Shown: positions 1-10,163 of the stretch, in pieces | Numbering within the stretch: the stretch's first letter is position 1 | How the letters are laid out: every line of letters begins with the position of its first letter | NCBI GenBank assembly: GCA_033557685.1 | Contig: JAWQRN010000065.1 | Coordinates: 1-42,571, forward strand | Source: Sperchopsis tessellata | Lineage: Eukaryota > Arthropoda > Insecta > Coleoptera > Hydrophilidae | Direction of reading: 5' to 3' | Length of the DNA stretch: 42,571 bases | Program-made: the position numbers and the translations under genes | Notes under the pieces: generated by a model | Seen by the model: the letters and a program-made list of their open reading frames with translations, nothing else | The model's database searches: none | Told to the model about the DNA's origin: nothing

Positions 1-510
1 CCATTTTTCTTCGAAGACGCTGCCGGGAATGCACAAACAGTCAATGGCAAACGGTATTGGGGCATGATAACTCAGTTTTTTGTGCATCAAATGGATGGTA
101 TGGATCTCGAAGACATGTCGTTCCAACAGGACAGTGCCACTTAACTCTCATCACGTGAAACAATGATATGATTGCATGAGATATTCCCTGGTCGTGTAAT
201 CTCCCGTTTGGGCGACCAGAATTGGCCGCCTAGATCGTGCTATTTAACGCTTTTGGACTGCCTTCTATGGGGTTTTTTGAATTCAAAAGCTTATGTCAAC
301 AAGTCCTTGACCACCCAAGCCTTGAAGGACTGAAATTCAGCCACAGTTATGCCAAACCGTGATTGAAAATTTCAAAATAACGCAAATGTGCCAGCAAAGC
401 CGAGGAGGATTCCCACATGTCTACTTTATGATTAAATCAATATTTTGGTACTTTCTCTAAAAAACTGTGTTTTATGTAAAATTTAAAATTTCCGCTCTTG
501 TTGGAACACC
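1..510 (+). pseudogene. Mariner-like transposase remnant (C-terminal half)
   Basis: Frame 1 from the first base reads the catalytic half of a mariner/Tc1-superfamily transposase of the type common in insect genomes. Recognisable blocks are AAGNAQTVNG near the start, MSFQQDSAT (second catalytic Asp, about 118-141) and NWPPRSC (223-240). The third block, which in the family holds the last catalytic Asp, has a Tyr codon (TAT) at 241-243. There are in-frame stops at 142-144 and near 172, and the frame then drifts. The reading continues through AYVNKSLTTQALKD to about 350. The sequence AGTTGGAACACC-like at 498-510 may be the element end, because a different repeat starts at 512. The N-terminal half lies left of the window. 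It is inactive; family assignment is from remembered motifs. Confidence 0.75.
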
Positions 511-511
511 T

Positions 512-795
512 TTATATGTAATATACTTCCACGGATATTATCTATATGAATGTTGTTTCTGAGTGAAAACCGTAAAGAGGCTCTAATAAGTGCCGACGTT
601 TCATCCACTGCTCCCTGAGACATTTTCATGGCGAGTGATGTTCAATAAATTCACTGTGACTTCATTCGTTATAGAAACATCACTCGTCTTGAAAATGTCT
701 CTTGCAAAAGTGGACAGTTGGCACATATTAGAGCCTCTACACAGTTTCCATCCGGAAACAATATTCATGTTACAAGTATATTTGGAAAATGAAAA
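512..795. repeat. Inverted pair of Penelope-like element 3' ends
   Basis: Two copies of the same roughly 130-bp sequence face each other. The left arm (about 512-650) is in minus orientation and the right arm (about 668-795) in plus orientation, around a short centre. Both contain the segment read as KMSLAKVD or MSLATVD-type peptide followed by a pyrimidine- and purine-rich block. The same segment recurs at 22005-22175 and 41985-42200, where it lies just downstream of a Penelope-like GIY-YIG C-terminus. The apparent 76-residue ORF at 590-820 is only a read-through of both arms. Inverted or tandem terminal copies are a known habit of Penelope-like elements. Confidence 0.6.
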
Positions 796-2178
796 AAATT
801 TTGCTGTCTGTCAAGCTTAGAGTACTTAATGTTTCAAGAAGATACTTTAATTTTTTGGAGATAAAAAAATTAAGACACAACATCGAGTTAGATTGTAATT
901 CGCTGTGAAAGAAAATGGTGACACATTTTTAAGAGAAATCGACTGTTCATCTTGATTCTGAACAAAGAATTGAATTGTACCAATATTTTTACAAATCTAT
1001 AGTCAGGTTCATACTAACATAGAAGATTTTGATTGAGATTGAGAAAGTACTAAATATTCTTACAGTAAAAGCTAAATGTTCAGAACATTTATTTTTGTTG
1101 TTTAAATTTAAGAAAAATTAGCTAGGAAGGATTTTTCACTTGGAATCATAGTTTTGACCATAGGTTTAGCAAACTGTTTTTGAACTCACTATAAGATATA
1201 ATTTTAAGTTATTAATTCCTATAGATTATAAGCTAAAAGTTTTTGGGTTAATAAATAATACATTAAAGAGAATAAAATTCAATCAATTTCATTCTTTAAA
1301 AATCTAATATTTTAGGAAATAAGATCATATAGCACTAGGAATTCACCCAACAAAAATACCAGATGGAGCTAAAAAAAAAAATATTCGAAAAACAACTTTA
1401 CTGCTCTGTATTGTTTGTTAATGAACATAAGGACAATTTTATAAGTAAATTATTAAAAGTATTCATTTATACAGTTATGAGCATGTATATATTGTTACAG
1501 CATACAAAAAACAACATGTCCAGTGGAGACAGTATTGATAACATTACTGCTGCTTAACGACAACGTCCATTCTTAGTAAGACTACTGTGTTTAAGCTCTA
1601 TAAAAATTAACAAGAAATGTTGGGCAAATTTCAACAACACAAAAAAATTAAGAGATTCTTAAGTTGTCACAGAAGAATATATATGATTATACAAGAGGAT
1701 ATCTTGAAAACATAGACGAGTTAAAAGCAAGAATAACCAACGCAAGATTTGCAAAACACTCGAAGGCATTTTTATAACTGCTGAGGTTATTCGACAAAGT
1801 TTTTTTAATAATTATTATTTAGATTTTTAATAATTAGTTTTGTTAAATAAAAAATGTATTTTTTAGTCATTAGTTTTTTAGTAAGTGTATTGAAAATAAT
1901 GAGCAAACATATGTTCATTAAGGTTAATTTTACATGAAGTAAAACAATTTAATAATTCCTATGATTTGATTTTTAAACCATGAAAAAGATTGAATTATGC
2001 AGTACAATGTATTATTTATTAGAGTAAAAAGTTTTTTTGTGAAGTAGAACTGTTGACAGTGCCAATTAATCTGATGTTTAATCAAGGTGGGGGACCCTAC
2101 CCCGTACAAACAAAAGTTTACACCTTAATAACAATTTTTTTAACGACTTTTTTAAATTTTTTTTGTATATGTTGTGAA
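796..2178. other. AT-rich stretch, nothing recognised
   Basis: No homology, splice-bounded reading frame or repeat family is visible. A 64-codon ORF at 1363-1557 has AT-driven composition and no recognisable motif, and I do not call it a gene. Confidence 0.5.
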
Positions 2179-2275
2179 GTATATGTTTTTGTTTCTGACT
2201 GAAAAATTAAAGTATGGTTTTTGGTTCTGACAAAAATTAAAATATAGTTTTTGTTTTGACGGAAAAATTAAAAAT
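2179..2275. repeat. Minisatellite, three ~32-bp units
   Basis: Three consecutive diverged units share the pattern TATG/AGTTTTTG-TTCTGAC-AAAAATTAAA. They differ by single substitutions and one-base indels. Nothing suggests function. Confidence 0.7.
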
Positions 2276-2316
2276 TTAAATTAAATAAAAAAAATTAAAA
2301 AGTTAAAATTAGTGCC

Positions 2317-2590
2317 CCAAAAGTACTACTTCCGGCAGATCTATTTTACCCAAAATTCACTGAGATCTCAAAGTCTATGCCAAAAGCTTGTATATGAATT
2401 TTTGTCTTCACAGCTCATACCATACCAACACGAGCAGAGAGACAGACAGAAAATACCACTTCTGGTTGATCGTTATTATCTAAAAATTATTGGAATCTCA
2501 CAATTAATGCTAAAGCTTATATGCTGATTTTGATCTACATCGTTCAAAACTTTTCTCAGGTGGCCACTGACTTGCACATAAGACAGATAA
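2317..2590. repeat. Diverged two-copy tandem repeat, ~133-bp period
   Basis: Copy one (2317-2449) and copy two (2450-2590) align along most of their length. Shared blocks include TACTACTTCCGG / TACCACTTCTGG, GATCTCA / AATCTCA, ATGCCAAAAGCTT / ATGCTAAAGCTT and GACAGACAG / GACAGATAA. The copies are old, with many substitutions. The two ORFs of 71 and 65 codons that cross this block are consequences of the repeat and not genes. Confidence 0.6.
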
Positions 2591-2599
2591 ACATTTATA

Positions 2600-3590
2600 A
2601 AATGGATAATTACACAAATATCTTGAAGATGAAAATTTGCATGATTACCTATAATACCTTCTTTATTTTGAAAAAGAAGGTCAAAATTATTTTAATATCG
2701 CAGATATCGTACTTTTGATGTACCAACCCATTTATGACAGGTCTATAGTCTTCTCTAAGATATTCCAAAATATCTATTATTATTGGGGGCTATAAGTATC
2801 TGTAGCCAAGTGGACTAAGTGCCATAATGACTACGGATAAATGGACTTCCTATTCAGGAATTTCACACGTCTGCTATCTTTTTAATATGCATTATGATTC
2901 GGTATACCGACTAGTTGCAGGTGGCTTTCAAAAAGATGGATATATATATATGTATATATTTGACCGAAATATATTAAATATTTCTGACATTATAAATTAA
3001 AATAGAACAAAATTTCAGTTTAGCTAGCTCTATCAGTTGTTAAAATATCTGTACGCGAATCATCCTGTATGTACTGCAGTTTTTTTGTTGTTATTTTTTG
3101 TGGGTAACATGAATAGATCTTTCACTATTTTATGTAAAACACTAAAACATTTCATGACTAAAAAGAAATTTAATTTAATTGACCGTTACTTCATGAAACA
3201 TATTTAAAAATTATGAGGTAAATAATACACTTTGTATAGTTTCACAGATTTTATTATTTTGTTGACTAGTTTTGTTTTTTACAACATATTCATAACTAAG
3301 AGCAACAACTACAACTTAGCAGCCTAATTTATAACATATTTGGAGGTAGGGGGGTACAATTTTAGCGGGAGTTGGAGCAGGGGTTTAGTAGAGGGGATCT
3401 GTTTAATTCTGAAAGTTCATTAACACAATTACTTATCATCAACATTTTTTACGGATCAGGAAAAACACTAACTTAATAAAGGACCTAAGTATACACGCAC
3501 ACTTCTAGTGTCCATAAACACTTTGAAATAAACTATAGCAATTGACGCCGAAATAGCACTAAACAAAAGTAGCACAGATATTTAATAAGA
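2600..3590. other. AT-rich stretch with a small TA microsatellite
   Basis: A short TA-rich run sits at about 2937-2962. A G-rich patch at 3343-3400 has four runs of three or more G but loops of about 11 bases. No gene is seen. The last part, next to the Penelope-like RT fragment, could be decayed sequence of that element, but I cannot read it. Confidence 0.4.
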
Positions 3591-4005
3591 ATGTTTATAT
3601 CTAATCATCCTATTATCAATAACTATAATCCCGAAATTAAAACACTTAAGTCAATCAAAAGAAAAGTTGCAGATAATAATTTAATTACCACAAAAGCCGA
3701 CAAAGGAAACACTATAGTTATATTAGAAAAACCTGAATACATTCAAAAAGTTCAAATCTTTATAGAAAAAGAAAACGTTGAAGTACTTAGATATGATCCG
3801 ACTAAAATATTCCAGAAAAACCTAAAAACAGAATTAAAATCCTGTGATTTTCTATTCACGCCTATTCAAAAGAAATATCTAATCAACATGAACCCTCAAC
3901 CCCCTAAGCTATATTGACTTCTTAAAATTCACAAAGAAAACTACACAATCCAACCAGAAGTTTATTATACACATGTTCCTACAAAACACGTGGCCCATAA
4001 ATTAA
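3591..4005 (+). pseudogene. Penelope-like reverse transcriptase remnant (N-terminal part)
   Basis: The 108-codon open stretch carries hallmarks of the N-terminal RT region of Penelope-like elements: ITTKADKGNTIVILEKPEY, then a Lys-rich helix, then YLINMNPQPPKLY. The normal continuation is a Gly-Leu-Pro-Lys-Ile-His-type motif. Here the Gly position is a TGA stop (3915-3917), and the same frame continues as LLKIHKE and on to about 4005. So a single nonsense change interrupts an otherwise continuous frame. The fragment ends abruptly against minus-strand BEL/Pao sequence at about 4005-4015. Only the start of the RT is present, with no catalytic Asp pair and no GIY-YIG domain. Confidence 0.75.
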
Positions 4006-4009
4006 AGAC

Positions 4010-4911
4010 CATTTTTCGAAATTGGTATATTTTGCATCATAATTAATTCTGGGTGTTTTTTTTTGCGGCCACTTATTCTAATGACGCTGTCTTTACCCAA
4101 AATTGGGTTTAGTAAAAACTCTCTTTTTTAAAGCCTTTAATTTTGATTGAAATGTATTCTGTTGGATTGTTTTAATAATCGTTAGGGAATTGTTTAATTC
4201 TGAGACTGTCAGAGAGCCAGTATCTTGCGCTACGTTTAATTCTGAGGCTGTCACAGGGTCAATTCGTCGAGCTTTAGGTTTAGCAACTTACAATTTTTGC
4301 AATTGAAGAGAAATCTTTGGATGAATGCTACAACTCTTTGTAACTTTGTTAATATTTCGTCTTCACTAACATATGTTAAAAGAATTTTATTTTGTGATTT
4401 TCGTTTCTGTGACATTTTCTGAGTTACATCTGGTTACTCTAACCAAGTTGGACCGTGCCATCAGAGATTTTTAGTTTTTAATTGATCAAGTGGCGAGACT
4501 CTAGAAATAATATCCGCTGGATTGAAATTTATACTAATATGATACCATTCATTTAAATTTGAATAAGATTGTATTTCGGCTACATGGTTAGCTACAAAAG
4601 AAACCCATGTGTTTGGTCCAAAAATATCTTTTGTTAATATTTAAATTTAAATCAGGCAGAACCTTATTCATTAAACGTACAAGGAGTAATATTCCACACA
4701 ATTCTAACCGTAGTATCGATAAAGTTTTTAATGGAGCCACTTCTGACTTAGTAGCAGATTAATTGAGTAATTATTATGTGAATCAATACTTTTTATAAAA
4801 ATTGCTGCTCTGTAAAATCCGTGTATTTTGTTTTTACTTTCGGGAAAAAACGATAAACCTTTTTAATAATATTTAAGTTTTCTAAATCGGCACTAAATTT
4901 GGATCACGTAT
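4010..4911 (-). mobile_element. Outer BEL/Pao element, distal part (RT-RNase H linker to integrase N-terminus)
   Basis: Reading the minus strand from about 4905 downwards gives the RT/RNase H linker (ADLENLNIIKK), then IHGF, then APLKTLSI and LRLELCGILLL (RNase H). NHVAEIQSYSN, FNPAD-IISRVSPL and LWWHGPTWLE follow, and near 4060 a short piece like the region ahead of the integrase core (PILGKDSVIRISGR). Several frameshifts and stops separate these blocks. The order and spacing match the pol polyprotein of BEL/Pao retrotransposons. It abuts the Penelope-like fragment at about 4010. It is best explained as the downstream half of the element whose gag-RT part lies at 10164-12591, split by the inner insertion. 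Confidence 0.7.
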
Positions 4912-5113
4912 TGTTTTGTATTGTAAAACTTATATTTAAAGAAGACACTGGTTAGTAACAAACAACATATATTTCGACGATGTTTACGCAGTGAAGGTTA
5001 ATACACAAGAGAGCGTGGGTAGGGAGTTCACATAACGTGCACCTGAAAGGCGTCCGTATCCCCACCACTATTCAGTCAGTGGCGCGAAATTTAAATTGAT
5101 AGGGTTGCATACA
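4912..5113 (-). repeat. Probable 3' LTR of the inner BEL/Pao element
   Basis: On the minus strand the segment starts TGTATGCAACCC just after a purine-rich GGCTGGGGGCA tract and ends in AAAACA, so it has TG...CA termini. It is about 202 bp. On its far side the outer element's RT-RNase H linker begins within about ten bases. The boundaries are inferred from the termini and not from a second LTR, because the 5' LTR is missing. Confidence 0.5.
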
Positions 5114-5145
5114 TGCCCCCAGCCTTGAAGGGAGTGACCTACAAT

Positions 5146-5311
5146 CAATATGAAAATTATAAAGAAAGGATATAAAAATAAAATGTTGGGAAATATACAA
5201 TTACTAAAATTACAACAAAGAAAAATCAATATGAAAAATATAAAGAGAATATATATATAAAAATAAAATGTTGGGAAATATATACAATTACTGAAATTAC
5301 AACAAAAACAC
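5146..5311. repeat. Tandem duplication of ~81 bp upstream of the LTR
   Basis: Copies at 5146-5226 and 5227-5311 both begin CAATATGAAAA and share AATAAAATGTTGGGAAATAT and AATTACTAAAATTACAACAAA-type blocks. They lie between the integrase end and the polypurine tract of the inner BEL/Pao element. The 81-codon minus-strand ORF over this block is an artefact of the duplication. Confidence 0.75.
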
Positions 5312-5369
5312 ATAATATAAAATTGTCAATTTGGCGCAGCACTTTCCAAAACACATTGTTCAACGCACA

Positions 5370-6340
5370 CTATTGTTCTAATGGTAGTGGGCAAATTTTT
5401 GAGAATGCTCTCTTTAGAACCCCAGTGGATGTTTGCATCGATGCAACTCTCGAAATACCCTGGAGAATTCTACCAAGTTTCCACTTCAGTGGATGAAGTC
5501 TGTCCTCTTTTAACAATACAAGAGTACCTACTCGTAAGTTCCCATTTTCCTTGATATCTGTCACATCTGGATTTGATAAAGACACAAGTGTTCGCCCAAT
5601 TAGGAAGTGGGCTGGTGTTAGGGGGGTGAGGTCATTTGGGTCAATGGATAAAGGGGATAATGGGCGGGAGTTTAGTATTGCTTCTATTTCAGTCAACACT
5701 GTGTAAAAGTCTTCAAATGTTAATGAAGCATTACCTATTATACGCTTTAAATGGTATTTCGTGGATTTTATACCGGCTTCCCACAAACCACCAACGTGAG
5801 GTGAATGAGCTGGTATAAAATGCCAATTAATTCCCTCGTTTGCTTCATAATCTGTAATTTTGTCCTATTGATTTTTAAGAAAATTGCCTAACTCTTGCAA
5901 TTCATTGTTTGCTCCGACAAAGTTTGTGCTGTTATCAGAATACACATGGAGAGGTTTACCCCTACGAGACGATAAGCGTCAGAAAGTGGCTATAAAAGCT
6001 TCGGTTGTCAAATCAGAGACCAGTTCCAAGTGGACTGCTTTCGTAGCAAAACAAATGAAGAGACAGATATAACATTTTGTTGTTTTTGCACCTCATGATC
6101 TTTGATTCTTTACTAAGAAAGGACCTGCATAGTTGACCCCAATGCTGTGAAATGGGTGGATATTGTTTACACGATCGTATGGTAAATTTCCCATAATTGT
6201 ATTAATTTATTTTGGCTTGACTCTGAAGTATTTAATACAATTATGGGTTGTTGATTTGGCTAGATTGCGTCCAGAAATTGGCCAAAAAGTTTCTCTTATG
6301 TGAGCTAATTTAATATGTTGAAACTGGAATATTAATTTTG
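5370..6340 (-). pseudogene. Inner BEL/Pao integrase, broken
   Basis: From 6340 downwards the minus strand reads THNCIKYFRVKPK, then IGVNYAGPFLVK (first catalytic block), KAVHLELVSDLTTEAF, VYSDNSTNFVGANNEL (second catalytic Asp present) and HSPHVGGLWEAGIKS (Glu block present). The C-terminal domain follows, with ILNSRPLSPLS, LTPAHFLIGRTL, GTLVLLKED and PLKWKLGRI, ending at 5370. In the first block the family's catalytic Asp is Asn. At least four in-frame stops lie between 5787 and 6250, while the last 138 codons (5786-5370) are open. It integrates element cDNA in intact relatives; it cannot do so here. Confidence 0.85.
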
Positions 6341-6354
6341 TTAATTGGTGGTTG

Positions 6355-7349
6355 CTATTTAATATGATAGGATGTTTTTTCTCTTATGAAAAGATAGAAT
6401 TTTGCAATCTTCCACCAACTCTGAGTAAGCCGAAGGAGTCCAAAAATGGACTTTAATTTACTCTTTTCTGTGATAGAACTGGTTTGTTTTAGATCTTTGA
6501 TCTCCAAAGAAAAGGAATCAGATTGAGCAAGTTTAATTAAACGATTAAATGCTATCGTAATTTCATTTACAGTTAAAGGACCTAGATATTTTGATTCTCT
6601 ATTTTTATAATTGTTCCTAAATCTTAGACACCAGGCAACTATACGTTTAATTTTGGTTAGACTAGAATAATTCTCGAACAACAAGTTCCTTTGAGTAACA
6701 TGAAAACTGTTCTTTGTTGGACCTCGTAATTCAGGTAGTTCTAATTGTTGTTCTTGTTGTAAGTATGGCCACGCTTCTTGTGATTTTAATAAAAAGGATG
6801 GGCCTTGCCACCAGAGCTCCATTTCTTGTAAATCATTAGGATTAATACCACGAGATAAACAATCTGCAGGATTGTTATGAGTGCTGACTTGTCTCCAGTT
6901 GTTTTGATTTGAAAGTTTTTGGATTTCAGCAACACGATTCGCTACAAATATTTTTAGTAAACTTGGTTGGGTTTTGATCCAGGCAAGTTCGATTGTAGAG
7001 TCACACCAGAGGAAACATTGAGCAATGTTGACTGTTAAAGATGTTCGTACCTTATGCAGTATTTGAACTAACATTAGAGCACCACATAATTCTAGTCTGG
7101 GTATTGTGTTTTTAATGGTGCAACCTTGCTTTTTGCACACAGAAGTCTAGTTACGATTTTAGATCCTGTTATACTACGAATATAGATACATGCTCCATAT
7201 GCCTTTTCAAAAGCATCAGCAAAGCCATGTATTTCAATTCGAGTTGCGTCTTTTGATATGACATGCCTAGGAATTCGCAAGTGTTTTAATTTTGGCAATT
7301 CGTTGCGAAACTGTATCCACTTGCTATTGTTCTGAAGGAATGCTTTCAT
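6355..7349 (-). pseudogene. Inner BEL/Pao RNase H and integrase N-terminal region
   Basis: Two overlapping open stretches (7349-7092 and 7140-6355) represent one region broken by a frameshift near 7130. The first reads FRNELPKLKHLRIPRHV and IHGFADAFEKAYGACIYIRS, the RNase H start. The second reads IPRLELCGALMLVQIL, CFLWCDSTIELAWIKTQPS, NRVAEIQKLS, STHNNPADCLSRG and ELWWQGPSFL. These are classic BEL/Pao RNase H motifs, including the D in WCDS and the HNPADCLSRG block. It continues into the integrase zinc-binding side. Within the 261-codon frame there is no stop, so this is the best-preserved part of pol. Confidence 0.85.
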
Positions 7350-8550
7350 CCCATGAAAGTTTAAATGACCATAAACTTTGTAGTATTATTTTGGCAATTA
7401 TTGTGCATGGTGCTATAAGACCAAGTGGGTCAAATATTTGCGTTACCCCTGATAATATTGTAACAATGGTAGGAAATGTATCAATATTTATGTTGTAAAG
7501 TAGACTATCTGAATTGCATGACCATAATAATCCTAAAGTTTTAGCATTTTCTCCAAAGATTAGTGTACTGACGGATAAACTTGAATCGTGAAGAACCTTT
7601 ACTATATTAGTAATTTGAGGTCCATTTCCTTAACTCAAAACAACCTCCCTTTAATATCTGCGATATTTGACTGCATAGAGTTGTTAATTCATCTGCCGAA
7701 TCAGCACCGGTTAGCAAATCATAAAAGTCTCTATGTTATCCTTTGCAAATTGTTTAAGGCATCGAATCGCTAAGAATGGAGCAGACGATGTTCCATATGT
7801 AACCGTATTGAGCTGATAGGTTTGCAATGGTTCAGAGGGTTCTGACCTCCACAAGATCCTTTGTAAAGGTCTTTGCGATGGAGTTATAAGAACCTGCCTA
7901 TAAATTTTCGCTATATCAGCAGTAACTACAAATGCATGTTGCCTGAACCTAAGAATTATGGATAGTAAGTCATCTTGAATTGTCGGTCCCACCATCTGCA
8001 AATCGTTGATCGACCAACCTGAGTCAGTGGAAGCCGATCCATCAAACACAACTCTTAATTTACTGGTTAAGCTTTTATCACGCGATACTCCATGGTGGAG
8101 CATATAATATGTTCGTTTTTGCTGTTCAGGGAAAGTTACTTTTGTCATGTGACCTAAACTAATGTAATCATTGATAAACGACACATACTTTAACTTCAGT
8201 GGTTCGTTAGCAAGCAGTTTTCTTTCTAAAGAATAAAAACGTTTTAATGCAGTATGTCGTGAGTCGCCTAGTTTGTCTAATGCATCTTTGAATGGAATAT
8301 TCACAATAAATCGACCACTTTCATCTCGTGTCGTAGATATGGAAAAATGTACCTTGCAATTCTTTTCTTCAAGCGACAATGGAGTCTTGGTTGGAAGCGA
8401 TTCTACTTCCCAAAACTTTTCCAGTTGTTCTTGAACATCAATGTTCTTATTAAAGTTACAGTGAACAAGGTGACGTGGTAATGTTCCAATTGGGCCACAG
8501 ATTACCCAACCAAAACGAGTCTTCTGTAATGTCGGAAGATTGTCGCCCAA
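7350..8550 (-). pseudogene. Inner BEL/Pao reverse transcriptase, catalytic motif damaged
   Basis: The frame 8550-7711 is open for 279 codons and begins with the RT entry block (QKTRFGWVICGPIG). FWEVESLP, RDESGRFIVNIPFK, YVSFINDYISLGHM, YYMLHHGV, LRVVFDGSASTDSGWSIND and VVTADIAKIYRQVLI (first catalytic Asp) follow, then ILWRSEP and TVTYGTSSAPFLAIRCL. Just after that the frame shifts. In the new frame the sequence around 7729-7712 reads DFYDLL, where the family has a Tyr-Val-Asp-Asp box; two residues are missing. The thumb and connection down to 7350 are readable only in scattered pieces (ADSADELTTL, LKGGCFELRKW). Confidence 0.85.
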
Positions 8551-8895
8551 CTAAATTTGGCCTATACACAATAAGTTCCAAAACCGCTCGCTACCTATCA
8601 AAATGTCTATTTTAGTGGCCTTGTTGAAATAAGGATCTGCTAATTTAATGTGATGGGGAATTGCTAAATTTGATATATTTATATTTCTGGAAGGCAGTCT
8701 ATCACTTATCTTCGGTACTATTAAAAATGACATGGCTTGTTAATAATCTTGTATTGTCGACTGTACCTTGGTCGTACACCTATTTGAAATGGTTGAGGTG
8801 ACACCATTTATGCCTACAACATTGATTTCTGTATTGTAGCCCTAATTTGTTAAACAACTGCGTTGTCATGAAATTTGACTGATCCTGAATCTAAA
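8551..8895 (-). pseudogene. Inner BEL/Pao protease and protease-RT linker
   Basis: The retroviral-type aspartic protease signature ALLDSGS is readable at about 8897-8878, so the catalytic Asp-Ser-Gly triplet is intact. Stops follow, then an open stretch 8733-8551 reading IVPKISDRLPS, IPHHIKLADPYFNKA and IDILIGSERFWNLLC. This is the conserved linker that leads into the RT in BEL/Pao polyproteins. It is separated from the RT frame by one stop at 8551. Confidence 0.75.
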
Positions 8896-8896
8896 A

Positions 8897-10155
8897 GTGC
8901 TTGCACTTGTGTAGATTACCCTGTGAATCATGAATCTGTACGACAGCAGTTGATAATAATACCTGAGACCTTTGCTCTTGTGAAGTGTAGCTTGCCGATA
9001 TGTTTGTTTGGTTCTGTGTGTTATTGCTAGGTTGTTCATAATGAATTAAATTATGGTGCTGCTGGTTGCACTTTTTGAATCCCCTTGATTTGTAATTTGA
9101 TACAAAATGATCGCTACCTAGGCAATTAAAACAAAGTTTCAACTTTTTTACTTCCTCTTGTTTTGAAGTAATTGCTCATTTTAGGAAGTCTTTACATTGA
9201 TTTACATAATGACTACCCTTACAAAAACACATTGTTCTTTTTTAACAAAGAAGCTGGTTTGTTTGTGCTTTGGTTCTAACTTATTGTATTTTTTGTCACA
9301 CTCTAATATCTCTATCGAGCTAGCCCTCCCCTTTAAAAATGTTTTTAATTCCACTAAACTTGGACACCTGCCATGTGGTTTTTGCTCTTCCCACTTGGTA
9401 GCAGTGATGTTGTCCAATTTAGTAACAATTATATAAATTATTAGGGTATCCCACTGGTCTGTAGGTTGACCAAGAACATTTAGTGTATGTAAATGTTTTG
9501 AGAAACAATCTATAAGCTCTCTCAGTTTCATAGCAGTTGCATACTTGAACGTAGGTAAATTAAATAGTACCTTAACATTATGAATTAAGAGTTGCTTATT
9601 GTCATATCTGTCTTTCAATAGTTGCCATGCTAAGTTGTATGTCACACCACATGTTTCTACAGATTCAACACCTCTGCAGCTTTCCCCTCCAACGCGTTTT
9701 TTAAATAAATAAATTTACTGATTGATTTGTTTGTATGTATCAAAGTCTCGAATGTGTCTCGGAACTCCAACCAATCATCATATGATCCATTAAATTGTTT
9801 AATTTTAATTTTTGGTAAATCAACCGGACTGTTTATATCTGATGAAGATTTAATTTTAATTTCTTTTTTAGCTTCATTTAAAAGGGATTTAGCACGTCCG
9901 TTTATGTCATAAAAAACAATTTCAAAGTCAAAATGGTAGGCGTATTCACTATCTAAATCTGCACTGAGAGTTTCGATTTTTAATTGAACAATTTCAAACT
10001 CTTCAAGGATTTGTTCATGTTTAAAAATTCGCGTTCCTAATTGCTCTAATTCTGCGTTTGAACATAACTCTCCCGATTTTATTTTAGCCTCTAAGCTCTC
10101 TACATGTTTAATAAAATTTGTGTTACGTGTTTTGATTGAACCACGCGATTTGTTG
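8897..10155 (-). pseudogene. Inner BEL/Pao gag
   Basis: The N-terminal gag begins against the junction at about 10155 with a Ser-Arg-Gly-Ser-Ile-Lys block (10151-10131), followed by a coiled-coil-like segment and then IKQFNGSYDDWLEFRDTFE (about 9800-9740), a block widespread in BEL/Pao gag. After stops near 9660, the frame 9645-9202 reads AWQLLKDRYDN, FKYATAMKLRELIDCFSKHL and ATKWEEQKPHGRCPSLVELK. The frame 9142-8894 carries a zinc knuckle start CFNCLGSDHFVSNY, with Tyr where the last Cys should be, and a poorer second knuckle. It ends in TAVVQIHDSQGNLH just ahead of the protease. In intact relatives the product forms the particle shell and binds RNA. Confidence 0.8.
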
Positions 10156-10163
10156 ATGAGTAA

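Larger units (their letters stand above)
4912..10163 (-). mobile_element. Inner BEL/Pao LTR retrotransposon, degenerate
   Basis: Read on the minus strand, gag (10155-8897), protease, RT, RNase H and integrase (ending 5370) occur in the normal BEL/Pao order. They are followed by a purine-rich tract and one LTR (5113-4912). No LTR or 5' leader lies upstream of gag. Instead gag begins directly against the RT catalytic region of a second BEL/Pao copy. Every coding block has stops or frameshifts, so the copy is dead. The sub-regions are annotated separately. Confidence 0.8.

Noticed and set aside
590..820. 76-codon ORF
   Set aside because: It runs through both arms of the Penelope-like inverted pair and has no independent support.
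2797..2880. tRNA A-box-like TAGCCAAGTGGACTAAG
   Set aside because: No B-box and no cloverleaf could be drawn. A single short match is not enough for a tRNA or SINE call.
3343..3400. Possible G-quadruplex
   Set aside because: The four G runs are separated by loops of about 11 bases, so stable folding is doubtful.
4861..4912. Primer-binding-site-like sequence next to the BEL/Pao LTR
   Set aside because: The bases that looked like a leader are better read as the RT-RNase H linker (ADLENLN) of the outer element.
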